Part shown: positions 59,401 through 64,000 of the stretch, in pieces | How positions within the stretch are numbered: position 1 is the first letter of the stretch | Layout of the letters: every line of letters starts with the position of its first letter | Origin: Trileptium ribeirensis | Lineage: Eukaryota > Nematoda > Enoplea > Enoplida > Thoracostomopsidae | Direction: 5' to 3' | NCBI GenBank assembly: GCA_030248225.1 | Contig: JASANE010024733.1 | Location: forward strand, 1 to 64,000 | DNA: 64,000 nucleotides | Notes under the pieces: model-generated | What the model was told of the DNA's origin: nothing | What the model saw: the letters and a program-made list of their open reading frames with translations, nothing else | Database searches by the model: none | Position numbers and translations under genes: made by a program

Positions 59401-59912
59401 AAAAATAGCGTGGTCTGCCACTGGGGCTATCCATGATCATTTTTGGTGGAAAACCACGAGTGGGCGGTGGTGACGTTTCATTTTTGGCCTCTTTTCAGGT
59501 AAGCGTTATCATTCTCAGCACTGATAGTATTATTAGGAGTCGTAATTGCCGTATTAAATCACGCATAAGACGTTAAGGCATCAAGCTCACTCCTTATTTT
59601 TATTTTCCGAAGTAATGTCCAATATGTCGGTAGGATTTTCTGGAGTGGAGCGGGGGCGTACATGGAGGGATTCTTGTCAGTGTGAATGGGGATACTCAAA
59701 TGGGGAATCCCTCACGGAGAGACCAGTTGGCATAAGTCGCGAAAGATGTCTAACTTCCCGCATGTGGATATCAGAACAAATGATTTGCTTGTTGATATCG
59801 TGTTTTAGGTTTCAGCTGCCGCTAATCATCACAAAAAACCATATTTTGACGTTGAATCTCAACACACAAGACGATTAATCTCGGTGGACTTGATAAATAT
59901 TGAAGAACTATC
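22565..59912 (+). CDS. CABIN1: CABIN1-like gene (calcineurin-binding protein cabin-1), N-terminal part, 8 exons
   Basis: Eight plus-strand segments, each bounded by AG and GT, join in consistent phase (2, 0, 0, 0, 0, 1, 2, 0, then 2) into 792 nt, about 263 codons. The product matches, from memory of the family and without a search, the N-terminal TPR region of CABIN1/Hir3 proteins. It has a first TPR ending KLVSLLQEPIFRA, a second reading LRNVSSAFFSGCDYIRAAEF, then LDPLDLGLWIQLG and LARCAFNG, then CLDRLISTLYICN, CLFYIFEALER and SLLRMHLS. Order and spacing follow the vertebrate protein almost residue for residue. CABIN1 is the scaffold subunit of the HIRA histone H3.3 chaperone complex and, in vertebrates, also inhibits calcineurin and MEF2. 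The start codon exon and most of the protein (over 2000 residues in vertebrates) are not found here. No stop or frameshift interrupts the exons. The introns are 1.8-9.3 kb and repeat-filled. Confidence 0.8.
23297..23990 (+). repeat. Cluster of TGTAGCCCCCCCGACC motifs
   Basis: Copies at about 23297, 23501, 23633 (interrupted C run), 23657, 23946 (long C run) and 23972 (last truncated). The motif is TGTAG, a run of 5-14 C, then GACC. The intervening DNA is not obviously repeated. Confidence 0.75.
24817..25341 (-). pseudogene. 3' fragment of a CR1/Jockey-like LINE ORF2
   Basis: An open stretch of 174 codons carries the post-RT region typical of CR1/Jockey-type LINEs: LYRSLIRPHVEYAVTVWCPY, then VEKVQRSATKLLPYI, a TRGHDLKLE motif, and the terminal F-PYRVVRAWNNLP block. 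The palm (YADD), endonuclease and ORF1 are absent, so it is a 5'-truncated copy. It ends in a proper stop. It lies antisense in intron 1 of the CABIN1-like gene. Confidence 0.85.
25481..25947 (+). repeat. Repeat family B, copy 1 (full length, 467 bp)
   Basis: Starts TTGAGCGGAGCGAGGCGAAG and ends ACTACCGACTAGT. Between them is a variable GTCC/GTTC tetranucleotide run, a conserved TCAAGAACCACTGAACCGAT block, an AATTAGCTAATTAG-rich core and a CCACAGCCCAAGCTCCGCTCA block. The start and the CTCCGCTCA near the end form a short inverted repeat. GTAGT-TCC-ACTAC just before the terminal CTAG can form a hairpin. Confidence 0.9.
26374..26478. repeat. TA-dinucleotide microsatellite
   Basis: About 105 bp of near-pure (TA)n with a few interruptions. 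Confidence 0.97.
26699..26735. repeat. 16-bp tandem repeat
   Basis: TCGCTCTGATTCACCC occurs twice head to tail plus a third partial unit. Confidence 0.95.
27862..27975 (+). CDS. CABIN1: CABIN1-like exon b (TPR 1)
   Basis: Acceptor TTTTTGTATTATAG, donor GTAAGC. The 38 open codons in phase 0/0 start EAHILKDYNYAITCL and end LVSLLQEPIFRA. The pattern of small and aromatic residues fits the first CABIN1 TPR helix pair (A-x-Y-x-A-L ... A-x-x-Y-x-x-LL). Confidence 0.78.
29128..29585. repeat. 229-bp tandem duplication
   Basis: Two adjacent units with period 229 share TATGCACAATCATTAAATTA, GAATATGATATA, ACTTGTTCGCGA and TTCAAACACAGCGCGAGCAC and differ at scattered positions. TTCGCGAACA-type palindromes recur within and after them (to about 29700). 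Confidence 0.9.
30583..30917 (-). other. Unrecognised antisense ORF, possible exon
   Basis: The open frame on the minus strand follows a good acceptor (TTCTCTGCAG) and runs 110 codons to a TGA. It contains QCFDHIRWWKNEVGLLGLG and CIQDRNILETSGV. Composition looks protein-like, but I do not recognise the family, see no donor and find no partner exon. It lies inside an intron of the plus-strand gene, so it may be a nested gene, a decayed transposon ORF or chance. Confidence 0.3.
31018..31660 (+). repeat. Dispersed repeat family A, copy 2
   Basis: Related to 21836-22370 and 53627-53860. The segment AACCCAAAATACAGAAAA with CAATATCTCCGCA recurs inside it in two versions (about 31405-31430 and 31568-31600). 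ORFs here are incidental. Confidence 0.65.
31869..32165. mobile_element. Foldback / long-TIR MITE
   Basis: Inverted arms of about 90 bp: the left starts GTGCATTAGGGAAGAGTATG and the right ends with its near-complement (CTCTTCCTTAATGTAC). The arms share CACTCACATGTTAGCCCGTG and GATACGGGCGT-TTCGGCCTG. The centre holds two tandem copies of a 30-bp GAAACTGGGAGGGTCAGGCC unit. No coding capacity and no clear target duplication. Confidence 0.9.
32612..32980. mobile_element. Family D inverted-repeat element, copy 1
   Basis: The left edge TTGGGCTCTATATTCGCTAA with TTTGCC is inverted at the right edge as CCAATTTAGAGAGCCCAG. GCCAGGGG and TTTTGCCAGG motifs lie inside. The right half matches 50585-50736. 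Confidence 0.6.
33302..33457 (+). CDS. CABIN1: CABIN1-like exon c (TPR 2 start)
   Basis: The acceptor is GCTCTATAACTCAG, though an in-phase alternative lies 15 nt upstream after TTTAAG. The donor is GTAAGA. There are 52 codons in phase 0/0. The end, RMILRNVSSAFFSGCDYIRA, aligns without gaps to the KNLA...DLETAMEFY stretch of vertebrate CABIN1 and runs directly into the next exon. A minus-strand reading of the same DNA is also partly open but has a stop and a frameshift. Confidence 0.8.
36030..38140 (+). repeat. Large dispersed repeat family C/E, copy 1
   Basis: Shares with 61090-62660, in the same order, AAGAAGCTAC-GAGC-TAGCAA, TACCTTTGAGG-CCCA-G-AGG-TGGCTC, GGTTCACCG-CAAAC-AACCCGG-, CTTAAGGTCTTATTTGAA and TCATGTAAAAT. 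It ends at AATGACTTCGG, just before the LINE at 38150. No long ORF. Confidence 0.7.
38150..39475 (+). pseudogene. CR1/L2-like LINE reverse transcriptase pseudogene
   Basis: RT blocks in order: an YRPCYSTETALLLFVSDL motif (out of frame), ALDLSAAFDTVDHSSLL, YGIPQGSVLGPLLFSLYTAP and VMYADN (YADD with the second D lost). Then come a KLKPE-F-LV block, LSRVDYCDSLF, a YWLPVQQRITFKIVCLVL motif and a terminal WNTLPVSLW. This order is typical of CR1/L2-clade elements. Frameshifts (near 38320, 38510, 38690 and 39080) and internal stops make it inactive. Endonuclease and ORF1 are absent. It lies sense-oriented in intron 3 of the CABIN1-like gene. Confidence 0.88.
40322..40766 (-). repeat. Repeat family B, copy 2 (reverse)
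   Basis: Reverse-complement copy from ACTAGTCGG (40322) to CGCTCCGCTCAA (40766), with the same internal blocks as 25481-25947. Confidence 0.9.
41240..41990 (-). repeat. Divergent relative of repeat family B
   Basis: The right end reads AAACGCTTCGATCCGCTCAAT with an AAGTTTTTTTAAAATCGGT block and many TTAGCTAATTA motifs, as in family B reversed. The rest differs and repeats a GATCAGCG-(A/T)AT-GAAAAC element at about 41353 and 41512. Confidence 0.55.
42100..42420. repeat. AAT/CAA-rich low-complexity tract
   Basis: Dense AATAATAAC, CAACAAT and GATAATAA motifs. The ORFs on both strands here are artefacts of simple sequence. Confidence 0.85.
42796..42897 (+). CDS. CABIN1: CABIN1-like exon d (TPR 2)
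   Basis: Acceptor GTAATCTTTTTCAG, donor GTACGT. The 34 codons in phase 0/0 contain LRLDPLDLGLWIQLGRSAI and LARCAF, the diagnostic LD-x-x-D-x-x-LW-x-x-(L/I)G and LAR-x-AF signature of the CABIN1 TPR block. This exon is the strongest single evidence for the gene identity. Confidence 0.85.
43566..44020 (+). repeat. Repeat family B, copy 3
   Basis: 455-bp copy, TTGAGCGGAGCGAGG to ACCGACTAGT, in the same orientation as copy 1. It is only about 140 bp from copy 4. Confidence 0.9.
44160..44575 (+). repeat. Repeat family B, copy 4 (3' truncated)
   Basis: Starts TTGAGTGGAGCGAGG and follows the family to ATTCGTAA, where it stops short of the CCACAGCCC and CTAG end. Its tetranucleotide run is longer than in copy 3. 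Confidence 0.88.
46202..46280 (+). CDS. CABIN1: CABIN1-like exon e
   Basis: Acceptor AATTATATTTTGCAG, donor GTTAGT, phase 0/1. It encodes GYSVSFGDLTCLDRLISTLY, matching in position and spacing the CABIN1 segment that continues the AF motif and contains W-x-x-LD-x-LI-x-x-LY. The conserved Trp is replaced here. Confidence 0.8.
47890..48590 (+). pseudogene. CR1/Jockey-like LINE fragment split by a MITE
   Basis: Upstream of the MITE: FKSYVSTILEYCSESQS and, after a frameshift, DKLECVQRYFMQ (post-RT region). Downstream: PLKFRRLK, then TRGHSEKLVEHKFRTNLYRY with a stop shortly after. The MITE at 48032-48256 sits between them. The order matches the antisense fragment at 24.8-25.3 kb. No palm or endonuclease motifs remain. 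Confidence 0.75.
48032..48256. mobile_element. Tc1/mariner-like MITE 1 (225 bp)
   Basis: Imperfect 22-bp terminal inverted repeats (CAGTAATCGCCAGAAATGAG and the reverse of CAGTACTAGCCAAAAATGAG), flanked by TA on both sides (48030-31 and 48257-58). The interior has many CGAAC/TTCGAAC motifs. No transposase. Confidence 0.88.
49100..50000 (+). pseudogene. LINE remnant with RNase H (I/R1/Jockey-type), RT deleted
   Basis: The first part encodes EYKYIIRQAKNCSWKIFC and EVIRLTKCLK, the endonuclease-RT linker typical of R1/I/Jockey-group LINEs. About 150 bp later the frame reads RRETILQVLRSFF, then RNase H C-terminal motifs: ADSLGTRYLT, KIYIRWLLGHYNSGNEIADKLA-type (W-x-x-GH-x-x-x-GNE-x-AD), and finally C-x-x-C with an H downstream. 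The RT palm and thumb that should separate these parts are missing, so an internal deletion occurred. Stops and frameshifts are scattered throughout. Confidence 0.75.
50585..50736 (+). repeat. Family D element, partial copy
   Basis: Shares TTTAGACC-ATTGGAAAC, CCAAAATTTTGCCAGGGG and CCAATTTGGAGAGCCCAG with 32810-32980. The left half is missing. Confidence 0.7.
51660..51777 (+). CDS. CABIN1: CABIN1-like exon f
   Basis: Acceptor TGTGATCTGATTCTAG, donor GTATCA (weak), phase 1/2. It encodes CLFYIFEALERKISFERIVA and ALRDKWAL, matching the CL-x-FI-x-x-ALE-K helix of CABIN1. The reading frame runs open upstream to an alternative acceptor at 51600, but that start would insert residues absent from the family and break the phase with exon e. 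Confidence 0.8.
52763..53007. mobile_element. Short inverted-repeat element (245 bp)
   Basis: Perfect 14-bp terminal inverted repeats TCTGGCTAGTCCAA / TTGGACTAGCCAGA, flanked by TAT on both sides, a possible 3-bp target duplication. The GC-rich interior contains GAGCCGTGGG twice and a GCCGGGGGCC / GGCCCCCGGC inverted pair. Non-coding. Confidence 0.85.
53094..53161. repeat. 34-bp tandem repeat, two units
   Basis: The unit is ACTTATCAAACNTGCATCAG followed by GATTCAACAGGCT. The two copies differ by one base. Confidence 0.93.
53627..53860 (+). repeat. Dispersed repeat family A, copy 3 (5' part)
   Basis: Starts TTGAATTCAGAGTGTAGTGA with GAGCGAAGCGAAGAATTC and the TTACTAGCC block, then the GTGGTGAAATTTGACAGTG segment found in copy 2. 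The 3' half seen in the other copies is absent. Confidence 0.65.
53960..54660 (+). pseudogene. LINE post-RT fragment interrupted by MITE 2
   Basis: Just upstream of the MITE a frame reads YITYVRPTLEYASSQWSL, the VRP-LEY-W signature of CR1/Jockey-type LINEs. Downstream only faint C-terminal traces (LDLRTFKSFSPKL) remain. Too short and broken to assign a clade. Confidence 0.6.
54084..54388. mobile_element. Tc1/mariner-like MITE 2 with internal satellite (305 bp)
   Basis: Terminal inverted repeats of at least 25 bp (CAGTCACGGCCAGAAATAAG and its partner CAGTCCTGGCCAGAAATAAG), flanked by TA (54082-83, 54389-90). The interior is an array of AAATTTCGATCGATTTCGAT / TAAACGAAA units, itself palindromic. 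The termini are closely related to MITE 1. Confidence 0.92.
54696..55119 (+). repeat. Repeat family B, copy 5
   Basis: 424-bp copy with an internal deletion in the 5' GAGCGAAGCG module and the usual end ACTACCGCCTAGT. Confidence 0.9.
55291..55640 (+). repeat. Poly-G run plus 137-bp tandem duplication
   Basis: Fourteen consecutive G at 55291-55304. Then two units with period 137 share CTCCAGACCCAGAAACGTTT-like, CAGTCTG-ACCC-GCGAACAT and TTTTGAAAA...ATACTATAGAAATATA blocks. The TTTTCCGCGTG leader plus G run recurs near 60080-60115. Confidence 0.8.
55865..56420 (+). repeat. Large dispersed repeat family C/E, partial copy
   Basis: Shares with 61320-61870 the block GAACTCTGG-TCG-CG, GAGAAAACACTAT-TATAGTG, GGTTTTTG, AAATTTG-CC-ATTT, AAAAGTCG and TTTTTGAACTTTTTTC. 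Confidence 0.65.
57590..57735 (+). repeat. Dispersed repeat family F, copy 2
   Basis: Same block order as 20585-20755, ending CCTATAAAAATTGAACAC. It lies in an intron of the CABIN1-like gene. Confidence 0.6.
57968..58019 (+). CDS. CABIN1: CABIN1-like exon g
   Basis: A 52-nt microexon with acceptor ACATTTTCATTTTAG and donor GTATGT, phase 2/0. It encodes SLLRMHLSEVHVDKLKR, which continues the preceding exon exactly where CABIN1 has D-SLRMFL. Confidence 0.78.
58020..59808 (+). other. Intron 7 of the CABIN1-like gene
   Basis: 1.8 kb. The only notable content is an antisense open stretch at 58235-58459 and a segment near 59160-59240 that resembles 26480-26540 (GCATACG-TGGTTTGGTTAT). Confidence 0.55.
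58235..58459 (-). other. Unrecognised antisense ORF
   Basis: The minus-strand frame runs from an acceptor-like TTTAAG to a TAA, about 74 codons, with HDDDNESLKLCIQQALNSAF and a C-terminal FQPVLGMCVY. No ATG near its start. It could be a terminal exon of an unknown gene or chance, since one plus-strand frame is also open here. Confidence 0.25.
59809..59912 (+). CDS. CABIN1: CABIN1-like exon h (last recognised)
   Basis: Acceptor ATATCGTGTTTTAG, donor GTAAGT, phase 0/2. The open reading starts VSAAANHHKKPYFDVESQ and is followed by THRR-like basic residues. The position corresponds to the VSAAE...LRKKR segment of CABIN1, but similarity is weak. A second acceptor 7 nt downstream (TTTCAG at 59815) would break the phase. 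The next exon was not identified. Confidence 0.65.
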
Positions 59913-60543
59913 GTAAGTTTTCGTAGTACTAAATTTAATAAAAAGAAAAATACTTGTGATCTGTCGAAGTTTCGTTGGCTCATAGGGATAGACCGTCGGC
60001 GGTGGAGAGGTCTTCAGGGTAGATCGGCGCCCCAGGATCTCCTACAAATTTTGTTAACTTTACCCTAATTTTTATTAAATTTTCCGCGTGCCTTTGGTAG
60101 GCGGCGGGGGGGCGGTTTGGGCTGCCGAGCCTACAGGGGATAAATATGGCTTGAGGGTGTCTTAGCCTTATGTGGGTAACGTCCTTCCGGTACTCCCAAA
60201 TCGACGCCTATCATGGTGCTCCTCATTGTTCGTTAACTGTGCCGTATTAGATTTATTGTTTGTACTGTGACAAGTCTTGTTCACCACGCTAATCTGTTTT
60301 TAAAGTATTCTCTATTGGAGAATGGGCCAGACTATTCATTAGAGTTATCCAGAATAATTTTGAACGCTTTGGGACTATCAAATTCGTCAAATTACACATT
60401 ACTATTATAACATTGTGATTTCAATATTGCCTTTTGTTAAACAGTTTAATCACGTGGATTTAGCATTTTTACTGTTTTGATTCTGCAACCGGTCACATTT
60501 AGGTTCTTTTCTGTTCTTTTTTGGCTCCTGGATCATTGAATCA

Positions 60544-60684
60544 TTAGCGTCTCTCATGGACGCCAGCTTTCCGCAGATGATCAATCACCGCTTTTGGGTC
60601 TTCGAATGAGGCTTCCGCTGATCCAGATTGGGAAACCATTCCCTTTTTAGTGGAACCAGACGTGTGCAAAACGTGTTGCATCAT
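60544..60684 (-). other. Unrecognised antisense ORF
   Basis: Starts at an ATG pair (60684) and runs 46 codons to TAA, including GSTKKGMVSQSGSAEASFED and HLRKAGVHERR. Composition is protein-like, but the family is unknown. It may belong with the ORF at 60859-61088. Confidence 0.25.
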
Positions 60685-60858
60685 TTCATCTCACATTTAT
60701 CGTCTCATACATGTTGAAAGTTCAGTCTTTGCTTGCCTAAGGGTGATCTTATTTCGGTACCATGTCAGTTCATATGTTCAGCATCCACTTATTTGTATCG
60801 GCAGGAGTGAGTGTCTGCTCTGCCATCGATATTCCATATTCGGTAAGATTGTTTTAGC

Positions 60859-61088
60859 TTATTCCACGGGTGGTTTGATCGATGTCTTATATTTTTCCCA
60901 ACAGTATCGTTTGATAGCTGCCTTCGCAGTTTTTAGATCAATAAGTTGAGCCTTTTGCGGGAGATGTGTTGCTTTTGTAATAACACTAAGCTGATGTTCT
61001 ACGAAATTTCGAAATGTAGTACCCTTACGATCCAGACTATCGTAACCTCCAGAAGCGACCGAAACTTTCATTTTTGGTGATTTTTGTA
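60859..61088 (-). other. Unrecognised antisense ORF, possible exon
   Basis: After an acceptor (ATCTGACAG) about 76 codons are open to a TAA, including SVASGGYDSLDRKGTTFRNF, KAQLIDLKTAKAAIKRYCW and a C-terminal KPPVE. The immediately adjacent repeat C/E begins at its 5' side. I do not recognise a family. It could be a remnant of a mobile element ORF. Confidence 0.3.
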
Positions 61089-61089
61089 C

Positions 61090-62660
61090 TGTCAGATCCA
61101 AGAAGCTACGGAGCTTAGCAACCCGAAGTAGTGCTTCACGGGATGTGTAAGGATTAGGTGCTCACATAGTCTAAGTAAGTGGTAATACCTTTGAGGTTCC
61201 CAAGAAGGTTGGCTCAGTCACCTGCTGGCATGCCACGGAGTCCATATCGCAGTTCCCTATGTTGGTCTCACTTGAAAGTAGCTTCTTATGAGAAAGTTAT
61301 TGTAGCTTCTTGGAGAGAAGTCACGAAACTCTGGATCGTCGGGCTTCTCGAGAAAACACTATTATATAGTGCTTCACGAAGGTTTAAAAAAGGTTTTTGC
61401 ACCTAGTTACCCAGTAAATAGCTTTACATGGATAATTTTGGTATCAATTAAGGATAGAAGTCGAACGGTGTATATTAAGACGAGGATGCGGTGACCGGTT
61501 TCTGAGATAGCGGTAAATCTCCAATTTCTGCAATCAGTCAGTTCGTTTTTATCTATACAGCACTAACGTGACAGTTTTGTTTACTGGCGTTAAATTTGTT
61601 ACCAATCGACGTATCTCGAGGCAGTAGTGGCACGGAATCTTAACAGATGTAAGATATCTTGATACTGTCTGGAGTTATGACCAATAAACCCGCGAAATTT
61701 GGCCCATTTTCGGCTAAAAAGTCGTGACCTACAATTTTTTCGAGGTTCACAAAAATTTTTGATTTTCGAACTTTTTTCTGCTTGAACTAAAATCTTGCCA
61801 ACCGAACCAAATATTTTTGCTTTATGTAAATACAGGGCACAATAGATAAAATTCCTGGAAGGCATTTTGAATTATTGACGATTGAAGTTTAGGTGGGGCG
61901 CTCCCTTTTTGGGTCACCGACCAAACTAACCCGGTCGAATTTATTCTATCTTAAGGTCTTATTTGAAGGACCAAGCACGACGCTAGAGCTCAGTAAAATT
62001 TATGCTAAATTCCTGGAGCGAAGTTCAAAATATACTAGATTTACGCTCAAGGTGGGTGCGAGCCCCTGTTGGGTCGTCGGGTTTATGAACCCGATAAGAT
62101 ATTAATGCATTTTGAAGCTGTGTTCAACAGTACGCTTCCCTATAAAGTATATGTTAAATTCCTGGAGTAAGTATTAAATTATGTCAAATTTTGGTTTTGA
62201 GCGGGCTATGCCACTCTTAAGCTAACGAAATAATGAACTCTATTAAAGATCGATCAGGCGGATAGCTTAATTCAAAAACGCGTGTTTCTATCAATATCCT
62301 AATAGCATTCCAACAAAATTCCTGCAAGCAATTTTGTCACAGAAAAGTTAATTTGCTTCGGGCTCCTAGCAATACATATACAAGGGTTGATTTGCGCAGA
62401 CGTAAGCCCCGCATAAATAAAACCATGAATAAAATTGCGTGCTAAAACTCGATATAGAAAGATTTGGCCAAGGACTGTACGTTCGTTGCTTTTCATGTAT
62501 GTCAAAAAGAGTTTTATTTATATTTAACCTCGGTCGGTTTATAGTTTAGGTTCCAACATCTACTTGACTCAGGTAATCATGTAAAATATTCTAGACGCGT
62601 TTATTTTGTGCTTTAAGTCAATGACCGAGGGAGGTTCACATGACTTCGACTATGTAATTA
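61090..62660 (+). repeat. Large dispersed repeat family C/E, copy 3
   Basis: Combines the blocks seen separately at 36.0-38.1 kb and 55.9-56.4 kb, which shows that those two belong to one family of at least 1.6 kb. No coding capacity beyond incidental ORFs. Confidence 0.7.
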
Positions 62661-63967
62661 ACTAGTACGACTGCCAATCAAAGCTGTGGAATCGCTGGAC
62701 AAGCTAGAACGGGCCAGGCTATCGTGTAAAAGGAAAGTATGAGTTTCTAAATGACAGATAGTCTCTAAATGTTAAACGCTAGCACCCGTGGACGCATCTT
62801 TCTGTCGAACTAGAAATCAGTTATTCTTCGACCCTATCCTATCTAACATCAGTTACGCTAAACTACTTAAAAAGGCCTCCCTGTCCACACTTACATACTC
62901 AGATCCATTCGTTCGACCACCCATCGCTTGTCCCTGAGCAAAGCCAAAAGCAAGAAAGCCAAGTAAAAGTTAAAACAACATGTGAGTGATGACCACTAAA
63001 ACTAGAGAGCAGCAGAACCGGTCTGTAAAACCGTTCGAACTCTGCTCTGCCGAAGTCAGATCGAACTTGTTAATTTTGTTGGGGCAGCTAACCTCGACTG
63101 CTTTTCTATCTTTTAACCAATAAGAAACAAACTAACAGAGACTGGAGTTTCTAAATTTATAGCTGAAATCCAATGAAATTTCGGTACTTGCGGTACTATT
63201 CCAAAAGAAACGCGGACGCTAATTCAAAAGATTTATAGCGTCGTTAAAGTTTAATAGCTCAGCTTGAAGACGCCCACTTTGGCGAGCTTTTAAGCTAAAA
63301 GTGCTTTTAGCTCACCAGCACTTTTACAATGAAATGCCATAGTTTCGAGGCTAAATTTAATTCGTAACCGTCGACTCCTCTTATCAGCAAAGTTTCAGGT
63401 ACCAAATTAATATAAACTTTATATGAAAAACCAATAATTTATACTAAATTTATATAATAAAGTTCATGTTGATCCAACCGATATAACAAGACGAATCTTT
63501 CCTACCACCCATAGCGCGTCCTTTAATAATATTCCATAGTTTCTGGAACTTTACGTTACGTACATATATAGAAACCCCATACTTTACATATAAATTATAT
63601 TAATTTATAATTTGAAATTTCTAACTTTCAAATAAAGTTTATATAAAACTTTATATGTAGCCTGTATTTGTTTAATCGATACAAGCTTCTCGTCTCTGCT
63701 GATAACAAACCTCAGCTAACAGCTTTATATAAATTCAATTTTAAGCTTATAGGAAGTGCGATCAAATTGGATTTTAGTTACTTAAGAAGCATACGCGTGG
63801 ACCATTTTGATATAACATTAATTTCGGCGTATAACTGTTGTATTAAATATATTAAGTTCGTCAAGCTTGATAAGGATAAACTTGTTTGCTTAAGAGACCT
63901 GCTAACTGCTTCACAACGATCAGCTAAATTCAGCTTTATATTAACTTTATATTATACAGGTATATGT

Positions 63968-64000
63968 CTGGGCTCTCCATTCGCGGAAAATTTTGCCAGG
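63968..64000 (-). repeat. Family D element, end cut by window
   Basis: CTGGGCTCTCCATTCGCGGA followed by AAATTTTGCCAGG matches the terminal inverted repeat of family D. The element continues beyond the window. Confidence 0.6.

Larger units (their letters stand above)
59913..64000. other. 3' part of window: repeats, no assigned exon
   Basis: Contains three weak antisense ORFs, the C/E large repeat, an AT-rich region with recurrent ACTTTATAT/TATAAAGTT motifs (63.4-63.8 kb) and a family D end. A continuation of the CABIN1-like gene is expected downstream. A plus-strand segment 60793-60842 fits the required phase and ends in GTAAGA, but I cannot match it to the protein. Confidence 0.5.

Noticed and set aside
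1..64000. CRISPR arrays, bacterial operons, tRNA or rRNA genes
   Set aside because: None of the diagnostic structures (regular short direct repeats with unique spacers, cloverleaf with CCA-type arms, conserved rRNA blocks) was seen. Regular repeats here are eukaryotic interspersed or tandem families.

Overview
The window looks like AT-rich, repeat-dense DNA from an invertebrate animal. The evidence is split genes with GT..AG introns of several kb, a recognisable metazoan nuclear gene, a very large Ty3/gypsy-type LTR retrotransposon, remnants of several non-LTR (LINE) lineages, and many small inverted-repeat and interspersed repeat families. I cannot name the phylum or species. Nothing bacterial was seen, and no CRISPR array, tRNA or rRNA gene.

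1-16235 is one giant LTR retrotransposon on the minus strand. Its 3' LTR is at 1-2013 (outer end cut by the window edge) and its 5' LTR at 14215-16235. Between them are a polypurine tract (2014-2021), a 2069-residue Gag-Pol ORF (7819-14028) that ends in a PHD finger, and, in the position where retroviruses carry env, a second ORF (3065-7144) encoding a 1359-residue protein with an N-terminal DEDDy 3'-5' exonuclease signature. Each LTR holds a stretch of about 780 nt that is almost free of G on the sense strand. The internal ORFs are uninterrupted, so the copy may be young.

16236-22564 holds a decayed LINE reverse transcriptase (16537-18490) with a 36-nt palindrome at its centre. It is followed by non-coding sequence with a degenerate CATTCGG module array and interspersed repeats.

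22565-59912 contains eight plus-strand exons that splice in consistent phase. They read as the N-terminal TPR region of a CABIN1 (calcineurin-binding protein cabin-1, HIRA-complex) orthologue. The exons total 792 nt over 37 kb. The first exon(s) and the C-terminal bulk were not found and may lie outside the window. The introns (1.8-9.3 kb) are packed with LINE fragments (24.8-25.3, 38.1-39.5, 47.9-48.6, 49.1-50.0 and 54.0-54.7 kb), two Tc1/mariner-like MITEs that each interrupt LINE remnants, a foldback element, a five-copy 450-bp family with Helitron/pearl-like traits, and tandem duplications.

59913-64000 has only repeats and weak minus-strand ORFs of unknown nature. The LTR element and LINEs are parasitic. 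The only clear host gene is the CABIN1-like gene, whose introns have been expanded by the repeats.
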